Assembly: GCF_008692785.1 (NCBI RefSeq)
Contig: NZ_VXJV01000007.1
Coordinates: 297,660-361,659, forward strand
From: Salmonella enterica subsp. diarizonae
Lineage (GTDB): Bacteria; Pseudomonadota; Gammaproteobacteria; Enterobacterales; Enterobacteriaceae
Reading direction: 5' to 3'
Length of the DNA: 64,000 nucleotides
Positions within the stretch are counted from its first letter, which is position 1; each line of letters starts with the position of its first letter. This document shows, in pieces, positions 34,506 through 43,464 of this stretch. The notes under the pieces are model-generated. The model saw only the letters and a program-made list of their open reading frames with translations. It had not been told where the DNA came from and ran no database searches. Position numbers and translations under genes: made by a program.

Positions 34506-35696
34506 ATGAAAGAAAAATTATGGACGAAGGATTTTTGGGCGATAACCCTGGTCAGCTTTATTGTCTTTTTTGTTTTTTACGTACTGCTGACGCTATTACC
34601 GATATATATTTCTGACCGCCTGCATGCTTCTGCGGATAAGGCCGGATTATTAGTGACATGTTTCCTGGCTGCGGCAATTGTTATTCGGCCGTTTGCCGGA
34701 CAGTGGGTGGGAAAATATTCGAATAAAAAGATTCTGATGCTCTCTTCTCTGGCTTTTTTGGTGATTACCGCGCTGTATCCGGTTTGCCATTCCATCGAGT
34801 CGCTGCTCTTTATCCGCGTACTTCATGGGATTACGTTTGGTGTTATTACCACGGTAAAAGGAACTATTTCAGCGCGGTTGATTCCGGCCTCCCGACGTGG
34901 AGAGGGCATCAGCTTTTTCTCTTTAGCAATGGGCCTGGCGATGGTCGTAGGACCGTGGATCGGTTTGAATATGGCTCGCTGGAACGCGTTCACCGCCGCA
35001 TTCTGGCTCTGTACCGCTGTAGCGGTATTAGGGATTGTGCTTTCCCTGATTGTGACGGTCCCTCCGGTAATCCATCATGCCGATGGTTCCAGGCCGAATC
35101 TGGGTTTTACCGCGATGTTTGACCGCGCCGCCTTGCCTTTTGCGCTGGTCACCTTTTTCATGACCTTCTCCTATGCGGGCGTGTCGGCTTTCCTGGCGCT
35201 GTACGCTCGTGAGCTGGATTTAATGGCGGCGGCCAGTAATTTCCTGCTGTGCTACGCTATTTTCCTGATGATATGCCGTACCTTCACCGGGAATATTTGC
35301 GATAAAAAAGGTCCGAAATATGTTGTTTACCCATGCCTGTTGGTCTTTACCATCGGCCTGCTGGCGCTGGGCTACACCAATGGCAGCATCATAATGATGA
35401 TTTCCGGCGGTTTAATCGGTATCGGCTACGGTTCGGTTACGCCGGTTTTCCAGACGCAAATTATCAGCTCGGTTGAACCGCATAAAATCGGTGTAGCGAA
35501 TTCACTGTTCTTTAACGCGATGGACGCCGGAATGGCGATTGGCGCCTTTATTATGGGAATGATGGTTGAGCCGGTTGGCTATCGTATGATTTATGTTGCT
35601 GGCGCGGTGCTGGTGATACTCGCTGGCGCACTGTATGCCGTGCAGATGAAAAAACGTGGCGCGATGCCTTTGGTTTCCACCAGCGAGTTGCACTGA
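34506..35696 (+). CDS. major facilitator superfamily transporter
   Basis: The 396-residue protein has 12 predicted membrane helices and the MFS loop motif GQWVGKYSNKKIL between helices 2 and 3. The substrate is not known; the family includes drug and small-metabolite exporters. I chose the ATG at 34506 (MKEKLWTKDFW); a GTG at 34479 would add nine residues that lack conservation and a ribosome site. It is divergent from the LysR gene and ends one base before the convergent yfaE. Confidence 0.9.
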   Translation: MKEKLWTKDFWAITLVSFIVFFVFYVLLTLLPIYISDRLHASADKAGLLVTCFLAAAIVIRPFAGQWVGKYSNKKILMLSSLAFLVITALYPVCHSIESLLFIRVLHGITFGVITTVKGTISARLIPASRRGEGISFFSLAMGLAMVVGPWIGLNMARWNAFTAAFWLCTAVAVLGIVLSLIVTVPPVIHHADGSRPNLGFTAMFDRAALPFALVTFFMTFSYAGVSAFLALYARELDLMAAASNFLLCYAIFLMICRTFTGNICDKKGPKYVVYPCLLVFTIGLLALGYTNGSIIMMISGGLIGIGYGSVTPVFQTQIISSVEPHKIGVANSLFFNAMDAGMAIGAFIMGMMVEPVGYRMIYVAGAVLVILAGALYAVQMKKRGAMPLVSTSELH

Positions 35697-35697
35697 G

Positions 35698-35952
35698 TTA
35701 CATCTCGATTTCGATATCGCCTTTTGCCCTGCAGCAGCAGGGCAGAATTTCTCCCGGCTGGATAAACGCTAAAGGTTCCGTAATCCAGTCAACCTGACCG
35801 GCAACCAGTCGGGTACGACAGGAGCCGCAATATCCTTCGCGGCACTGATACTCTACCTCAACGTTATGCGATTCCAGCGCGGCCAGCAGAGAAGGGTGTT
35901 CATCCTGGCACAGCAGTTGTGTGCCAGTGATGCGCAGCGTGACGCGTCCCAT
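35698..35952 (-). CDS. yfaE: class I ribonucleotide reductase maintenance ferredoxin YfaE
   Basis: YfaE is an 84-residue plant-type [2Fe-2S] ferredoxin that helps make and repair the diferric-tyrosyl radical cofactor of NrdB. The cluster cysteines are Cys37, Cys42 and Cys45 in CREGYCGSCR and one of Cys72-74. It overlaps the nrdB stop by one base and is the last gene of nrdAB-yfaE. Confidence 0.96.
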   Translation of the reverse strand: MGRVTLRITGTQLLCQDEHPSLLAALESHNVEVEYQCREGYCGSCRTRLVAGQVDWITEPLAFIQPGEILPCCCRAKGDIEIEM

Positions 35953-37082
35953 CAGAGCTGGAAATTGCTCAGATCGTCGGTATCGACTTCCGAATCGATT
36001 TGTCCGACCAGATAAGAGCTAACTTCCACTTCCTGTGGCGCGACCTGAACGTTATCGGACACCAACCAGGTATTGATCCACGGGATTGGGTTAGAGCGGG
36101 TCTGGAACGGCAGATCCAGTCCCACCGCCTGCATACGAATGTTAGTAATATATTCAACGTATTGACACAAAATATCTTTATTCAGGCCGATCATCGAACC
36201 GTCGCGGAACAGATAGTCCGCCCACTCTTTTTCCTGCTGCGCCGCCTGTACGAACAGGTCATAACATTCCTGTTTACACTCTTCGGCGATTTCCGCCATC
36301 TCCGGATCGTCCACGCCGCTACGCAGCAGGTTCAGCATGTGTTGCGTGCCGGTCAGATGTAGAGCTTCGTCACGGGCGATCAGACGGATAATTTTGGCGT
36401 TACCTTCCATCAGTTCACGCTCGGCAAATGCGAAAGAGCAGGCGAAGCTGACGTAGAAGCGGATGGCTTCCAGCGCATTGACGCTCATCAGGCACAGGTA
36501 GAGCTTCTTCTTGAGTTCACGCAGGCTCACGGTAATGGTTTTGCCGTTCACCGTGTGCCTGCCTTCGCCCAGCAGATGCCAGTAACTGGTCATCTCGATA
36601 AGTTCGTCATAGTAGGCAGAGATACCTTCGGCGCGCTTCTGAATTTGCTCATTAGTCACGATATCGTCAAAAACAACCGCCGGATCGTTGACGATATTAC
36701 GAATAATATGGGTGTAAGAGCGCGAGTGAATCGTCTCGGAAAACGCCCAGGTTTCTACCCACGTCTCCAGCTCCGGGATAGAAATGAGCGGCAGCAGGGC
36801 TACGTTCGGGCTACGTCCCTGAATGGAATCCAGCAGCGTCTGGTATTTGAGGTTGCTGATGAAGATATGTTTTTCGTGCTCCGGCAACGCCTGATAGTCG
36901 ATACGGTCGCGGGAGACGTCGACTTCCTCCGGACGCCAGAAGAAAGAGAGCTGTTTTTCGATCAGTTTTTCGAAGATGTCATATTTCTGCTGGTCATAGC
37001 GTGCAACGTTGACCGGCTGGCCAAAGAACATGGGTTCTTTGAGCTGATCGTTTTTCGTCTGTGAAAAAGTGGTGTATGCCAT
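35952..37082 (-). CDS. nrdB: ribonucleoside-diphosphate reductase class Ia, beta subunit
   Basis: NrdB carries the diferric-tyrosyl radical needed for aerobic reduction of ribonucleotides. The 376 residues equal E. coli. Counting the initiator Met, the radical Tyr is 123 (SRSYTH), and iron ligands include Asp85, Glu116 and His119 (FSETIHSR). The C-terminal tail [10 protein letters not shown] is the part that docks to NrdA. It is separated from nrdA by a pair of REP units. Confidence 0.98.
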   Translation of the reverse strand: MAYTTFSQTKNDQLKEPMFFGQPVNVARYDQQKYDIFEKLIEKQLSFFWRPEEVDVSRDRIDYQALPEHEKHIFISNLKYQTLLDSIQGRSPNVALLPLISIPELETWVETWAFSETIHSRSYTHIIRNIVNDPAVVFDDIVTNEQIQKRAEGISAYYDELIEMTSYWHLLGEGRHTVNGKTITVSLRELKKKLYLCLMSVNALEAIRFYVSFACSFAFAERELMEGNAKIIRLIARDEALHLTGTQHMLNLLRSGVDDPEMAEIAEECKQECYDLFVQAAQQEKEWADYLFRDGSMIGLNKDILCQYVEYITNIRMQAVGLDLPFQTRSNPIPWINTWLVSDNVQVAPQEVEVSSYLVGQIDSEVDTDDLSNFQL

Positions 37083-37106
37083 TGAAGTGAATCCTTTATG
37101 GGATGA

Positions 37107-37188
37107 GCGCCGGATGGCGGCGCAAGCGCCTTATCCGGCCTACAAACCGTACAATCGTAGGCCGGGTAAGCATCGCGCTACCCGGCAC
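37107..37188. repeat. BIME (two REP units) between nrdA and nrdB
   Basis: One REP unit lies at 37107-37143 (GCCGGATGGCGGCGC...TTATCCGGCCTAC) and a second at 37157-37188 (GTAGGCCGGGTAAGC...TACCCGGCAC). They fill the 112-base gap inside the nrdAB operon. Confidence 0.92.
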
Positions 37189-37194
37189 TATTCA

Positions 37195-39480
37195 TCAGAT
37201 CTTACAAGCGCCGCTTTCGCAGCCATCGTCCTGAATAGAAGGCGCCAGATCGTCCTGCGCATCTTCCGCGCCGTCGCGGGTATTTTGATAGTACAGAGTT
37301 TTCACGCCAAACTTATATGCGGTGAGCAAATCTTTCAGCAGTTGCTGCATCGGCACTTTTCCTGACGGGAAACGCGACGGATCGTAGTTGGTATTGGCGG
37401 AAATCGACTGGTCGATAAACTTCTGCATAATACCGACAAGTTGCAGATAACCGTCGTTGTTCGGCATCTCCCACAATAGCTCGTAAGCGTCTTTCAGATG
37501 CTCATAATCCGGCACGACCTGACGCAAAATACCGTCTTTCGAGGCCTTGATGCTGACGTAGCCGCGCGGTGGTTCGATACCGTTGGTGGCGTTGGAGATC
37601 TGGGACGACGTTTCCGACGGCATTAGCGCCGATAGCGTGGAGTTACGCAGACCGTGGGTTTTGATCGATTCACGCAACTGTTCCCAGTCGTAGTGCAGCG
37701 GCTCGTTGACGATCGCATCCAGATCTTTTTTGTAGGTGTCGATCGGCAGAATGCCTTTTGCATAAGTGGTTTCGTTGAACCACGGGCAGGCGCCTTGCTC
37801 TTTCGCCAGTTCGTTGGACGCTTTAAGCAGATAGTACTGAATCGCTTCGAAGGTTTTATGCGTCAGATTATTGGCGCTGCCGTCGGAATAACGTTTACCG
37901 TTTTTCGCCAGCCAGTAGGCGAAGTTAATCACGCCAATGCCCAGCGTACGGCGGCCCATTGCGCCGCGTTTGGCGGCCGGAATCGGGTAATCCTGATAAT
38001 CGAGTAGCGCATCCAAAGCGCGTACTGCCAGAATAGCCAGTTCTTCCAGCTCGTCCAGGGTTTTAATGGCACCCAGGTTGAATGCAGACAGCGTACACAA
38101 TGCAATTTCGCCGTTTTCATCGTTGACATCGTGTAGCGGTTTAGTCGGCAGGGCAATCTCCAGACACAGGTTAGACTGGCGTACCGGGGCGACAACCGGA
38201 TCGAACGGACTGTGAGTATTGCAGTGGTCAACGTTCTGGATATAGATACGGCCGGTAGAGGCGCGTTCCTGCATCATCAGCGAGAACAGTTCGACCGCTT
38301 TCACACGCTGTTTGCGGATGCTGTCGTCGTTTTCATATTTCACGTACAGGCGTTCGAACTCCTCCTGGTCGGCGAAGAATGCATCGTACAGCCCAGGCAC
38401 GTCGGAGGGACTGAACAGCGTAATGTCGCCGCCTTTCAGCAGACGGGTGTACATCAGTTTGTTGATCTGTACGCCGTAATCCATGTGACGTACGCGGTTG
38501 CCTTCCACGCCGCGGTTGTTTTTCAGCACCAGCAGGCTTTCAACTTCCAGATGCCACATCGGGTAGAAGAGCGTTGCCGCACCGCCGCGCACGCCGCCCT
38601 GCGAGCAGGATTTCACCGCCGTCTGGAAGTGTTTGTAGAACGGGATGCAGCCGGTGTGGAAGGCTTCGCCGCCGCGAATCGGGCTACCCAGCGCACGGAT
38701 GCGGCCCGCGTTGATACCGATACCGGCACGCTGGGAAACATATTTCACAATGGCGCTGGAGGTGGCGTTGATGGAATCCAGACTGTCGCCGCACTCGATC
38801 AGTACGCAAGAGCTAAACTGACGGGTCGGGGTACGCACGCCGGACATGATGGGCGTCGGCAGCGAGATTTTGAACGTAGAGACCGCATCATAAAAACGTT
38901 TTACATAGTCAAGACGCGTTTCACGCGGATAGTTCGAGAACAGGCAAGCGGCCACCAGGATATAAAGGAACTGAGCGCTTTCATAGATTTCGCCGGTCAC
39001 GCGGTTCTGCACCAGATATTTACCTTCCAGTTGCTTAACGGCAGCATAGGAGAAGGTCATATCGCGATCGTGAACGATAAACGAATCCATCTGCTTGAAC
39101 TCTTCTTCCGTGTAGTCTTCCAGCAGATGATTGTCGTATTTGCCAAGCTCAACCATTTTTACCACATGGTGGTAAAGCGCGGGCGGCTCAAACTGGCCGA
39201 AGGCTTTCTTACGCAGGTGGAAAATCGCCAGGCGCGCGGCCAGATATTGATAATCCGGCGCATCGCGAGAGATCAGATCTGCGGCGGCCTTAATAATAGT
39301 TTCATGGATATCGGAGGTCTTAATCCCATCATAAAACTGAATATGCGAGCGTAGCTCGACCTGAGAAACCGATACGTTGTTCAGTCCTTCTGCCGCCCAA
39401 TCAAGAACGCGATGAATTTTGTCGAGATTGATGCGCTCAGTACGGCCGTCACGCTTTGTCACCAGCAGACTCTGATTCAT
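37195..39480 (-). CDS. nrdA: ribonucleoside-diphosphate reductase class Ia, alpha subunit
   Basis: NrdA is the catalytic and allosteric subunit. From the ATG at 39480 (MNQSLLVTKRDG) it has 761 residues as in E. coli. An N-terminal ATP-cone is followed by the barrel with FSSCVLIECGD, QSNLCLEIALP (catalytic Cys and Glu) and the C-terminal redox pair Cys754/Cys759 in CESGACKI. The frame extends to 39537 without support. NrdR boxes and DnaA boxes lie upstream. Confidence 0.98.
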   Translation of the reverse strand: MNQSLLVTKRDGRTERINLDKIHRVLDWAAEGLNNVSVSQVELRSHIQFYDGIKTSDIHETIIKAAADLISRDAPDYQYLAARLAIFHLRKKAFGQFEPPALYHHVVKMVELGKYDNHLLEDYTEEEFKQMDSFIVHDRDMTFSYAAVKQLEGKYLVQNRVTGEIYESAQFLYILVAACLFSNYPRETRLDYVKRFYDAVSTFKISLPTPIMSGVRTPTRQFSSCVLIECGDSLDSINATSSAIVKYVSQRAGIGINAGRIRALGSPIRGGEAFHTGCIPFYKHFQTAVKSCSQGGVRGGAATLFYPMWHLEVESLLVLKNNRGVEGNRVRHMDYGVQINKLMYTRLLKGGDITLFSPSDVPGLYDAFFADQEEFERLYVKYENDDSIRKQRVKAVELFSLMMQERASTGRIYIQNVDHCNTHSPFDPVVAPVRQSNLCLEIALPTKPLHDVNDENGEIALCTLSAFNLGAIKTLDELEELAILAVRALDALLDYQDYPIPAAKRGAMGRRTLGIGVINFAYWLAKNGKRYSDGSANNLTHKTFEAIQYYLLKASNELAKEQGACPWFNETTYAKGILPIDTYKKDLDAIVNEPLHYDWEQLRESIKTHGLRNSTLSALMPSETSSQISNATNGIEPPRGYVSIKASKDGILRQVVPDYEHLKDAYELLWEMPNNDGYLQLVGIMQKFIDQSISANTNYDPSRFPSGKVPMQQLLKDLLTAYKFGVKTLYYQNTRDGAEDAQDDLAPSIQDDGCESGACKI

Positions 39481-39529
39481 GTGGTTTTCTACCTGTTTAC
39501 CTGTCCGTGAAAGAAATAATATCCCCCGC

Positions 39530-39568
39530 TTATCCACAACGCCACATTGTGACTAACTCTGTGGATAA
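39530..39568. promoter_or_regulatory. inverted pair of perfect DnaA boxes upstream of nrdA
   Basis: TTATCCACA at 39530-39538 and its reverse complement TGTGGATAA at 39560-39568 are two exact DnaA boxes facing each other. DnaA is known to bind and regulate the E. coli nrdA promoter through such boxes. Confidence 0.85.
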
Positions 39569-39614
39569 ATACTATATATAGGGGGTGATCGATAAATGAA
39601 ACGCTATATGGTGA
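39569..39614. promoter_or_regulatory. putative NrdR boxes upstream of nrdA
   Basis: ATACTATATATAGGGG (39569-39584) is a good match to the 16-base NrdR box, and a weaker one, AAACGCTATATGGTGA, lies at 39599-39614 at nearly the usual spacing. NrdR would repress nrdAB when dATP is plentiful. The rest of the gap, 39615-39835, shows no gene. Confidence 0.6.
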
Positions 39615-39835
39615 GTATTCTAGTAGGGATTCTTTTGAGTACAAGAGTTGATTTTGGCGTTAAATTGCGGTTGCAAAAGAGTAAGAATCGCTAAATGCGC
39701 GTCTGATAAGGCCTGGAGAGGATGTCAACAATTCATAAAAAAAAATCAAAATTTGATCGAGTGCTGATTTCTTCATCGAAGAGAAAGATTGCGCCCGATG
39801 ATCTGACGCAACCTTCATAAGAAAATTCTTTGACG

Positions 39836-40564
39836 TCACGCTTTTTTGGCGCGGGTATGCAACATGTAGTTAACGTCTACCCCGGGGCCGAGTTTAAAAG
39901 TATTGGTAATCGGGTTGTAGTGCAGCCCGGTGATATGTTGCTCCTTCAGGACGGTCTCATCTACCCAGCCTAACAGTTCAGCGGGCTTAATGAATTTCTT
40001 CACGTCGTGGGTGCCTTTTGGCACCATGCGCAGAATATACTCAGCGCCGACGACCGCCATCAGCCAGGATTTTCCGTTGCGGTTCAACGTTGAGAAAAAC
40101 ACCTCGCCGCCGGGTTTAACCAGTTGGGCGCAGGCGTGGACGACCGATTGCGGATCGGGAACGTGCTCCAGCATTTCCATACAGGTGACGACGTCGTACT
40201 GCTGAGCGTGTTTTGCCGCATGCTCCTCAACCGTCTCCTGCACGTACTCTACCTTGATACCGCTTTCCAGCGCATGCAGTTTGGCGACCTGCAAAGGCTC
40301 AAAGCCCATATCCAGCCCGGTAACGGTAGCGCCTTCGCGCGCCATGCTCTCCGCCAGAATACCGCCGCCGCAGCCGACATCGAGCACCTTTTTACCGAAC
40401 AGGCCGCCGGAACGTTCGGCAATGTAGCCCAGACGCAGCGGGTTAATACGGTGCAGCGGCTTAAATTCGCCTTCCAGATCCCACCAGCGTGACGCGACTG
40501 CTTCAAATTTGGCAATTTCTTCATGGTCAACGTTATGGCGTTCCGGCGCTTTTTCGGCATTCAT
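39836..40564 (-). CDS. ubiG: bifunctional ubiquinone O-methyltransferase UbiG
   Basis: UbiG performs both O-methylations of ubiquinone biosynthesis. The 242-residue SAM-dependent methyltransferase has motif [17 protein letters not shown], the acidic GLDMGFEPL, and [11 protein letters not shown]. It has two more residues than the E. coli protein. It is divergent from gyrA, 146 bases apart. Confidence 0.97.
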   Translation of the reverse strand: MNAEKAPERHNVDHEEIAKFEAVASRWWDLEGEFKPLHRINPLRLGYIAERSGGLFGKKVLDVGCGGGILAESMAREGATVTGLDMGFEPLQVAKLHALESGIKVEYVQETVEEHAAKHAQQYDVVTCMEMLEHVPDPQSVVHACAQLVKPGGEVFFSTLNRNGKSWLMAVVGAEYILRMVPKGTHDVKKFIKPAELLGWVDETVLKEQHITGLHYNPITNTFKLGPGVDVNYMLHTRAKKA

Positions 40565-40635
40565 AGGGGCTTCTACTCCTTATTTAGCAAGACGAATAAG
40601 TATATCAGGCATTCCCGGCGAATAAACGGTATTGG

Positions 40636-40666
40636 TTTACCTCAATCAACGCGGTTGTGTTATAAT
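40636..40666 (+). promoter_or_regulatory. gyrA promoter
   Basis: A perfect -10 TATAAT is at 40661-40666, with a poor -35 (TTTACC at 40636-40641), 45 bases before the gyrA ATG. A weak -35 fits the known relaxation-stimulated behaviour of gyrA promoters. Confidence 0.7.
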
Positions 40667-40710
40667 TTGCGACCTTTGAATCCGGGATACAGTAGAGGGA
40701 TAGCGGTTAG

Positions 40711-43347
40711 ATGAGCGACCTTGCGAGAGAAATTACACCGGTCAACATTGAGGAAGAGCTGAAGAGCTCCTATCTGGATTATGCGATGTCGGTCATTGTT
40801 GGCCGTGCGCTGCCGGATGTCCGAGATGGCCTGAAGCCGGTACACCGTCGCGTACTTTACGCCATGAACGTATTGGGCAATGACTGGAACAAAGCCTATA
40901 AAAAATCTGCCCGTGTCGTTGGTGACGTAATCGGTAAATACCATCCCCACGGCGATTCCGCAGTGTATGACACCATCGTTCGTATGGCGCAGCCATTCTC
41001 GCTGCGTTACATGCTGGTGGATGGTCAGGGTAACTTCGGTTCTATTGACGGCGACTCCGCGGCGGCAATGCGTTATACGGAGATCCGTCTGGCGAAAATC
41101 GCCCACGAACTGATGGCCGATCTCGAAAAAGAGACGGTGGATTTCGTGGATAACTATGACGGCACGGAAAAAATTCCGGACGTCATGCCGACCAAAATTC
41201 CGAATCTGCTGGTCAACGGTTCGTCCGGTATCGCAGTAGGTATGGCGACGAATATCCCGCCGCACAACCTGACGGAAGTGATTAACGGCTGCCTGGCGTA
41301 TATCGACAACGAAGACATCAGCATTGAAGGGCTGATGGAACATATTCCGGGGCCAGATTTCCCGACGGCGGCCATTATCAACGGTCGTCGCGGTATCGAA
41401 GAGGCCTACCGCACCGGTCGCGGTAAAGTGTACATCCGCGCCCGTGCGGAAGTTGAAGCTGACGCGAAAACGGGCCGTGAAACCATCATCGTGCACGAAA
41501 TTCCCTATCAGGTGAACAAAGCGCGCCTGATCGAGAAAATCGCCGAGCTGGTGAAAGATAAACGCGTGGAAGGCATCAGCGCGCTGCGTGACGAATCCGA
41601 CAAAGACGGGATGCGCATCGTGATTGAAGTGAAACGCGATGCGGTGGGCGAGGTGGTGCTTAACAATCTCTACTCCCAGACCCAGCTACAGGTTTCCTTC
41701 GGTATTAACATGGTGGCGCTGCATCACGGCCAGCCGAAGATCATGAACCTGAAAGATATCATTTCAGCGTTCGTGCGCCACCGCCGTGAAGTGGTGACGC
41801 GTCGTACTATTTTTGAACTGCGTAAAGCCCGTGACCGTGCGCATATCCTTGAAGCTCTGGCGATTGCGCTGGCGAACATCGACCCGATCATTGAGATGAT
41901 CCGTCGTGCGCCAACGCCGGCGGAAGCGAAAGCGGCGCTGATCTCGCGTCCGTGGGATCTGGGCAACGTCGCTGCAATGCTGGAACGCGCCGGTGATGAC
42001 GCGGCGCGTCCGGAATGGCTGGAGCCAGAATTTGGCGTGCGTGACGGTCAGTACTACCTGACTGAACAGCAGGCGCAGGCGATTCTGGATCTGCGTTTGC
42101 AGAAACTGACCGGCCTGGAGCATGAGAAACTGCTCGACGAATACAAAGAGTTGCTGGAGCAGATTGCTGAACTGCTGCACATTCTGGGCAGTGCCGATCG
42201 CCTGATGGAAGTGATCCGCGAAGAGATGGAGTTAATTCGCGAGCAGTTCGGCGATGAGCGCCGTACCGAAATCACCGCCAATAGCGCCGATATTAATATC
42301 GAAGATCTGATTAGCCAGGAAGATGTTGTCGTGACGCTGTCTCACCAGGGTTACGTCAAATATCAACCGCTGACGGATTACGAAGCGCAACGTCGCGGCG
42401 GGAAAGGTAAATCTGCCGCGCGTATTAAAGAAGAAGACTTTATCGATCGTTTGCTGGTGGCCAACACCCATGACACCATCCTCTGCTTCTCCAGCCGGGG
42501 CCGTCTGTACTGGATGAAGGTCTATCAGTTGCCGGAAGCCAGCCGTGGCGCGCGCGGTCGTCCGATTGTCAACCTGCTGCCGCTGGAAGCCAACGAACGT
42601 ATCACCGCGATTCTGCCGGTTCGTGAGTACGAAGAAGGCGTGAACGTCTTTATGGCGACCGCCAGCGGTACCGTGAAGAAAACGGCGCTGACCGAATTCA
42701 GCCGTCCGCGTTCCGCCGGTATTATCGCGGTGAACCTCAACGACGGCGACGAACTGATTGGCGTTGACCTGACTTCTGGTTCTGACGAAGTCATGCTGTT
42801 CTCGGCCGCGGGTAAAGTGGTGCGCTTCAAAGAAGACGCCGTCCGTGCGATGGGGCGTACTGCGACCGGTGTGCGCGGTATTAAGCTGGCGGGAGACGAT
42901 AAAGTGGTCTCTCTGATCATCCCACGCGGCGAAGGCGCTATTCTGACCGTAACGCAAAACGGCTACGGGAAGCGTACCGCAGCGGACGAGTACCCGACCA
43001 AGTCTCGTGCGACGCAGGGCGTTATCTCTATCAAAGTGACTGAGCGCAACGGTTCCGTTGTCGGCGCGGTACAGGTAGACGATTGCGACCAGATCATGAT
43101 GATCACGGATGCCGGTACTCTGGTGCGTACCCGTGTGTCCGAGATCAGCGTAGTCGGACGTAATACCCAGGGCGTTATCCTTATCCGCACGGCGGAAGAT
43201 GAAAACGTGGTGGGTCTGCAACGCGTTGCTGAACCGGTAGATGACGAAGAACTCGACGCCATCGACGGCAGCGTGGCGGAAGGGGATGAGGATATTGCCC
43301 CGGAAGCGGAAAGCGATGACGACGTTGCGGATGACGCTGACGAGTAA
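40711..43347 (+). CDS. gyrA: DNA gyrase subunit A
   Basis: GyrA breaks and rejoins DNA in the type II topoisomerase that introduces negative supercoils. The 878 residues match the Salmonella length (E. coli 875). The catalytic Tyr122 is in MRYTEI. The quinolone-resistance region has the wild-type residues Ser83 and Asp87 (HGDSAVYD). The GyrA box QRRGGKG is at residues 560-566 and an acidic tail ends the protein. Confidence 0.99.
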   Translation: MSDLAREITPVNIEEELKSSYLDYAMSVIVGRALPDVRDGLKPVHRRVLYAMNVLGNDWNKAYKKSARVVGDVIGKYHPHGDSAVYDTIVRMAQPFSLRYMLVDGQGNFGSIDGDSAAAMRYTEIRLAKIAHELMADLEKETVDFVDNYDGTEKIPDVMPTKIPNLLVNGSSGIAVGMATNIPPHNLTEVINGCLAYIDNEDISIEGLMEHIPGPDFPTAAIINGRRGIEEAYRTGRGKVYIRARAEVEADAKTGRETIIVHEIPYQVNKARLIEKIAELVKDKRVEGISALRDESDKDGMRIVIEVKRDAVGEVVLNNLYSQTQLQVSFGINMVALHHGQPKIMNLKDIISAFVRHRREVVTRRTIFELRKARDRAHILEALAIALANIDPIIEMIRRAPTPAEAKAALISRPWDLGNVAAMLERAGDDAARPEWLEPEFGVRDGQYYLTEQQAQAILDLRLQKLTGLEHEKLLDEYKELLEQIAELLHILGSADRLMEVIREEMELIREQFGDERRTEITANSADINIEDLISQEDVVVTLSHQGYVKYQPLTDYEAQRRGGKGKSAARIKEEDFIDRLLVANTHDTILCFSSRGRLYWMKVYQLPEASRGARGRPIVNLLPLEANERITAILPVREYEEGVNVFMATASGTVKKTALTEFSRPRSAGIIAVNLNDGDELIGVDLTSGSDEVMLFSAAGKVVRFKEDAVRAMGRTATGVRGIKLAGDDKVVSLIIPRGEGAILTVTQNGYGKRTAADEYPTKSRATQGVISIKVTERNGSVVGAVQVDDCDQIMMITDAGTLVRTRVSEISVVGRNTQGVILIRTAEDENVVGLQRVAEPVDDEELDAIDGSVAEGDEDIAPEAESDDDVADDADE

Positions 43348-43363
43348 TGTTATTGCTGTGCGA

Positions 43364-43388
43364 GGGCCGGATATCCGGCCCTTTTTCT
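43364..43388 (+). terminator. rho-independent terminator of gyrA
   Basis: The stem GGGCCGGAT/ATCCGGCCC is followed directly by a T-rich run, 17 bases after the gyrA stop. Confidence 0.93.
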
Positions 43389-43464
43389 TTGCCGTTGCGG
43401 GCTACGTCATTTACCGCTACCTTAGTCACACTCTATTTACATCCTGAGGCGGAGCTTCGCCCCT

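Noticed and set aside
38212..39354. Long open frame (380 codons) antisense to nrdA
   Set aside because: It lies fully inside a conserved gene, has low-complexity composition and no recognisable family.
40957..40971. Quinolone-resistance change in GyrA
   Set aside because: Codons 83 and 87 encode Ser and Asp, the susceptible type.
42232..43221. Long open frame (329 codons) antisense to gyrA
   Set aside because: The composition (His, Arg, Thr rich) is that of an antisense shadow; gyrA is certain on the other strand.
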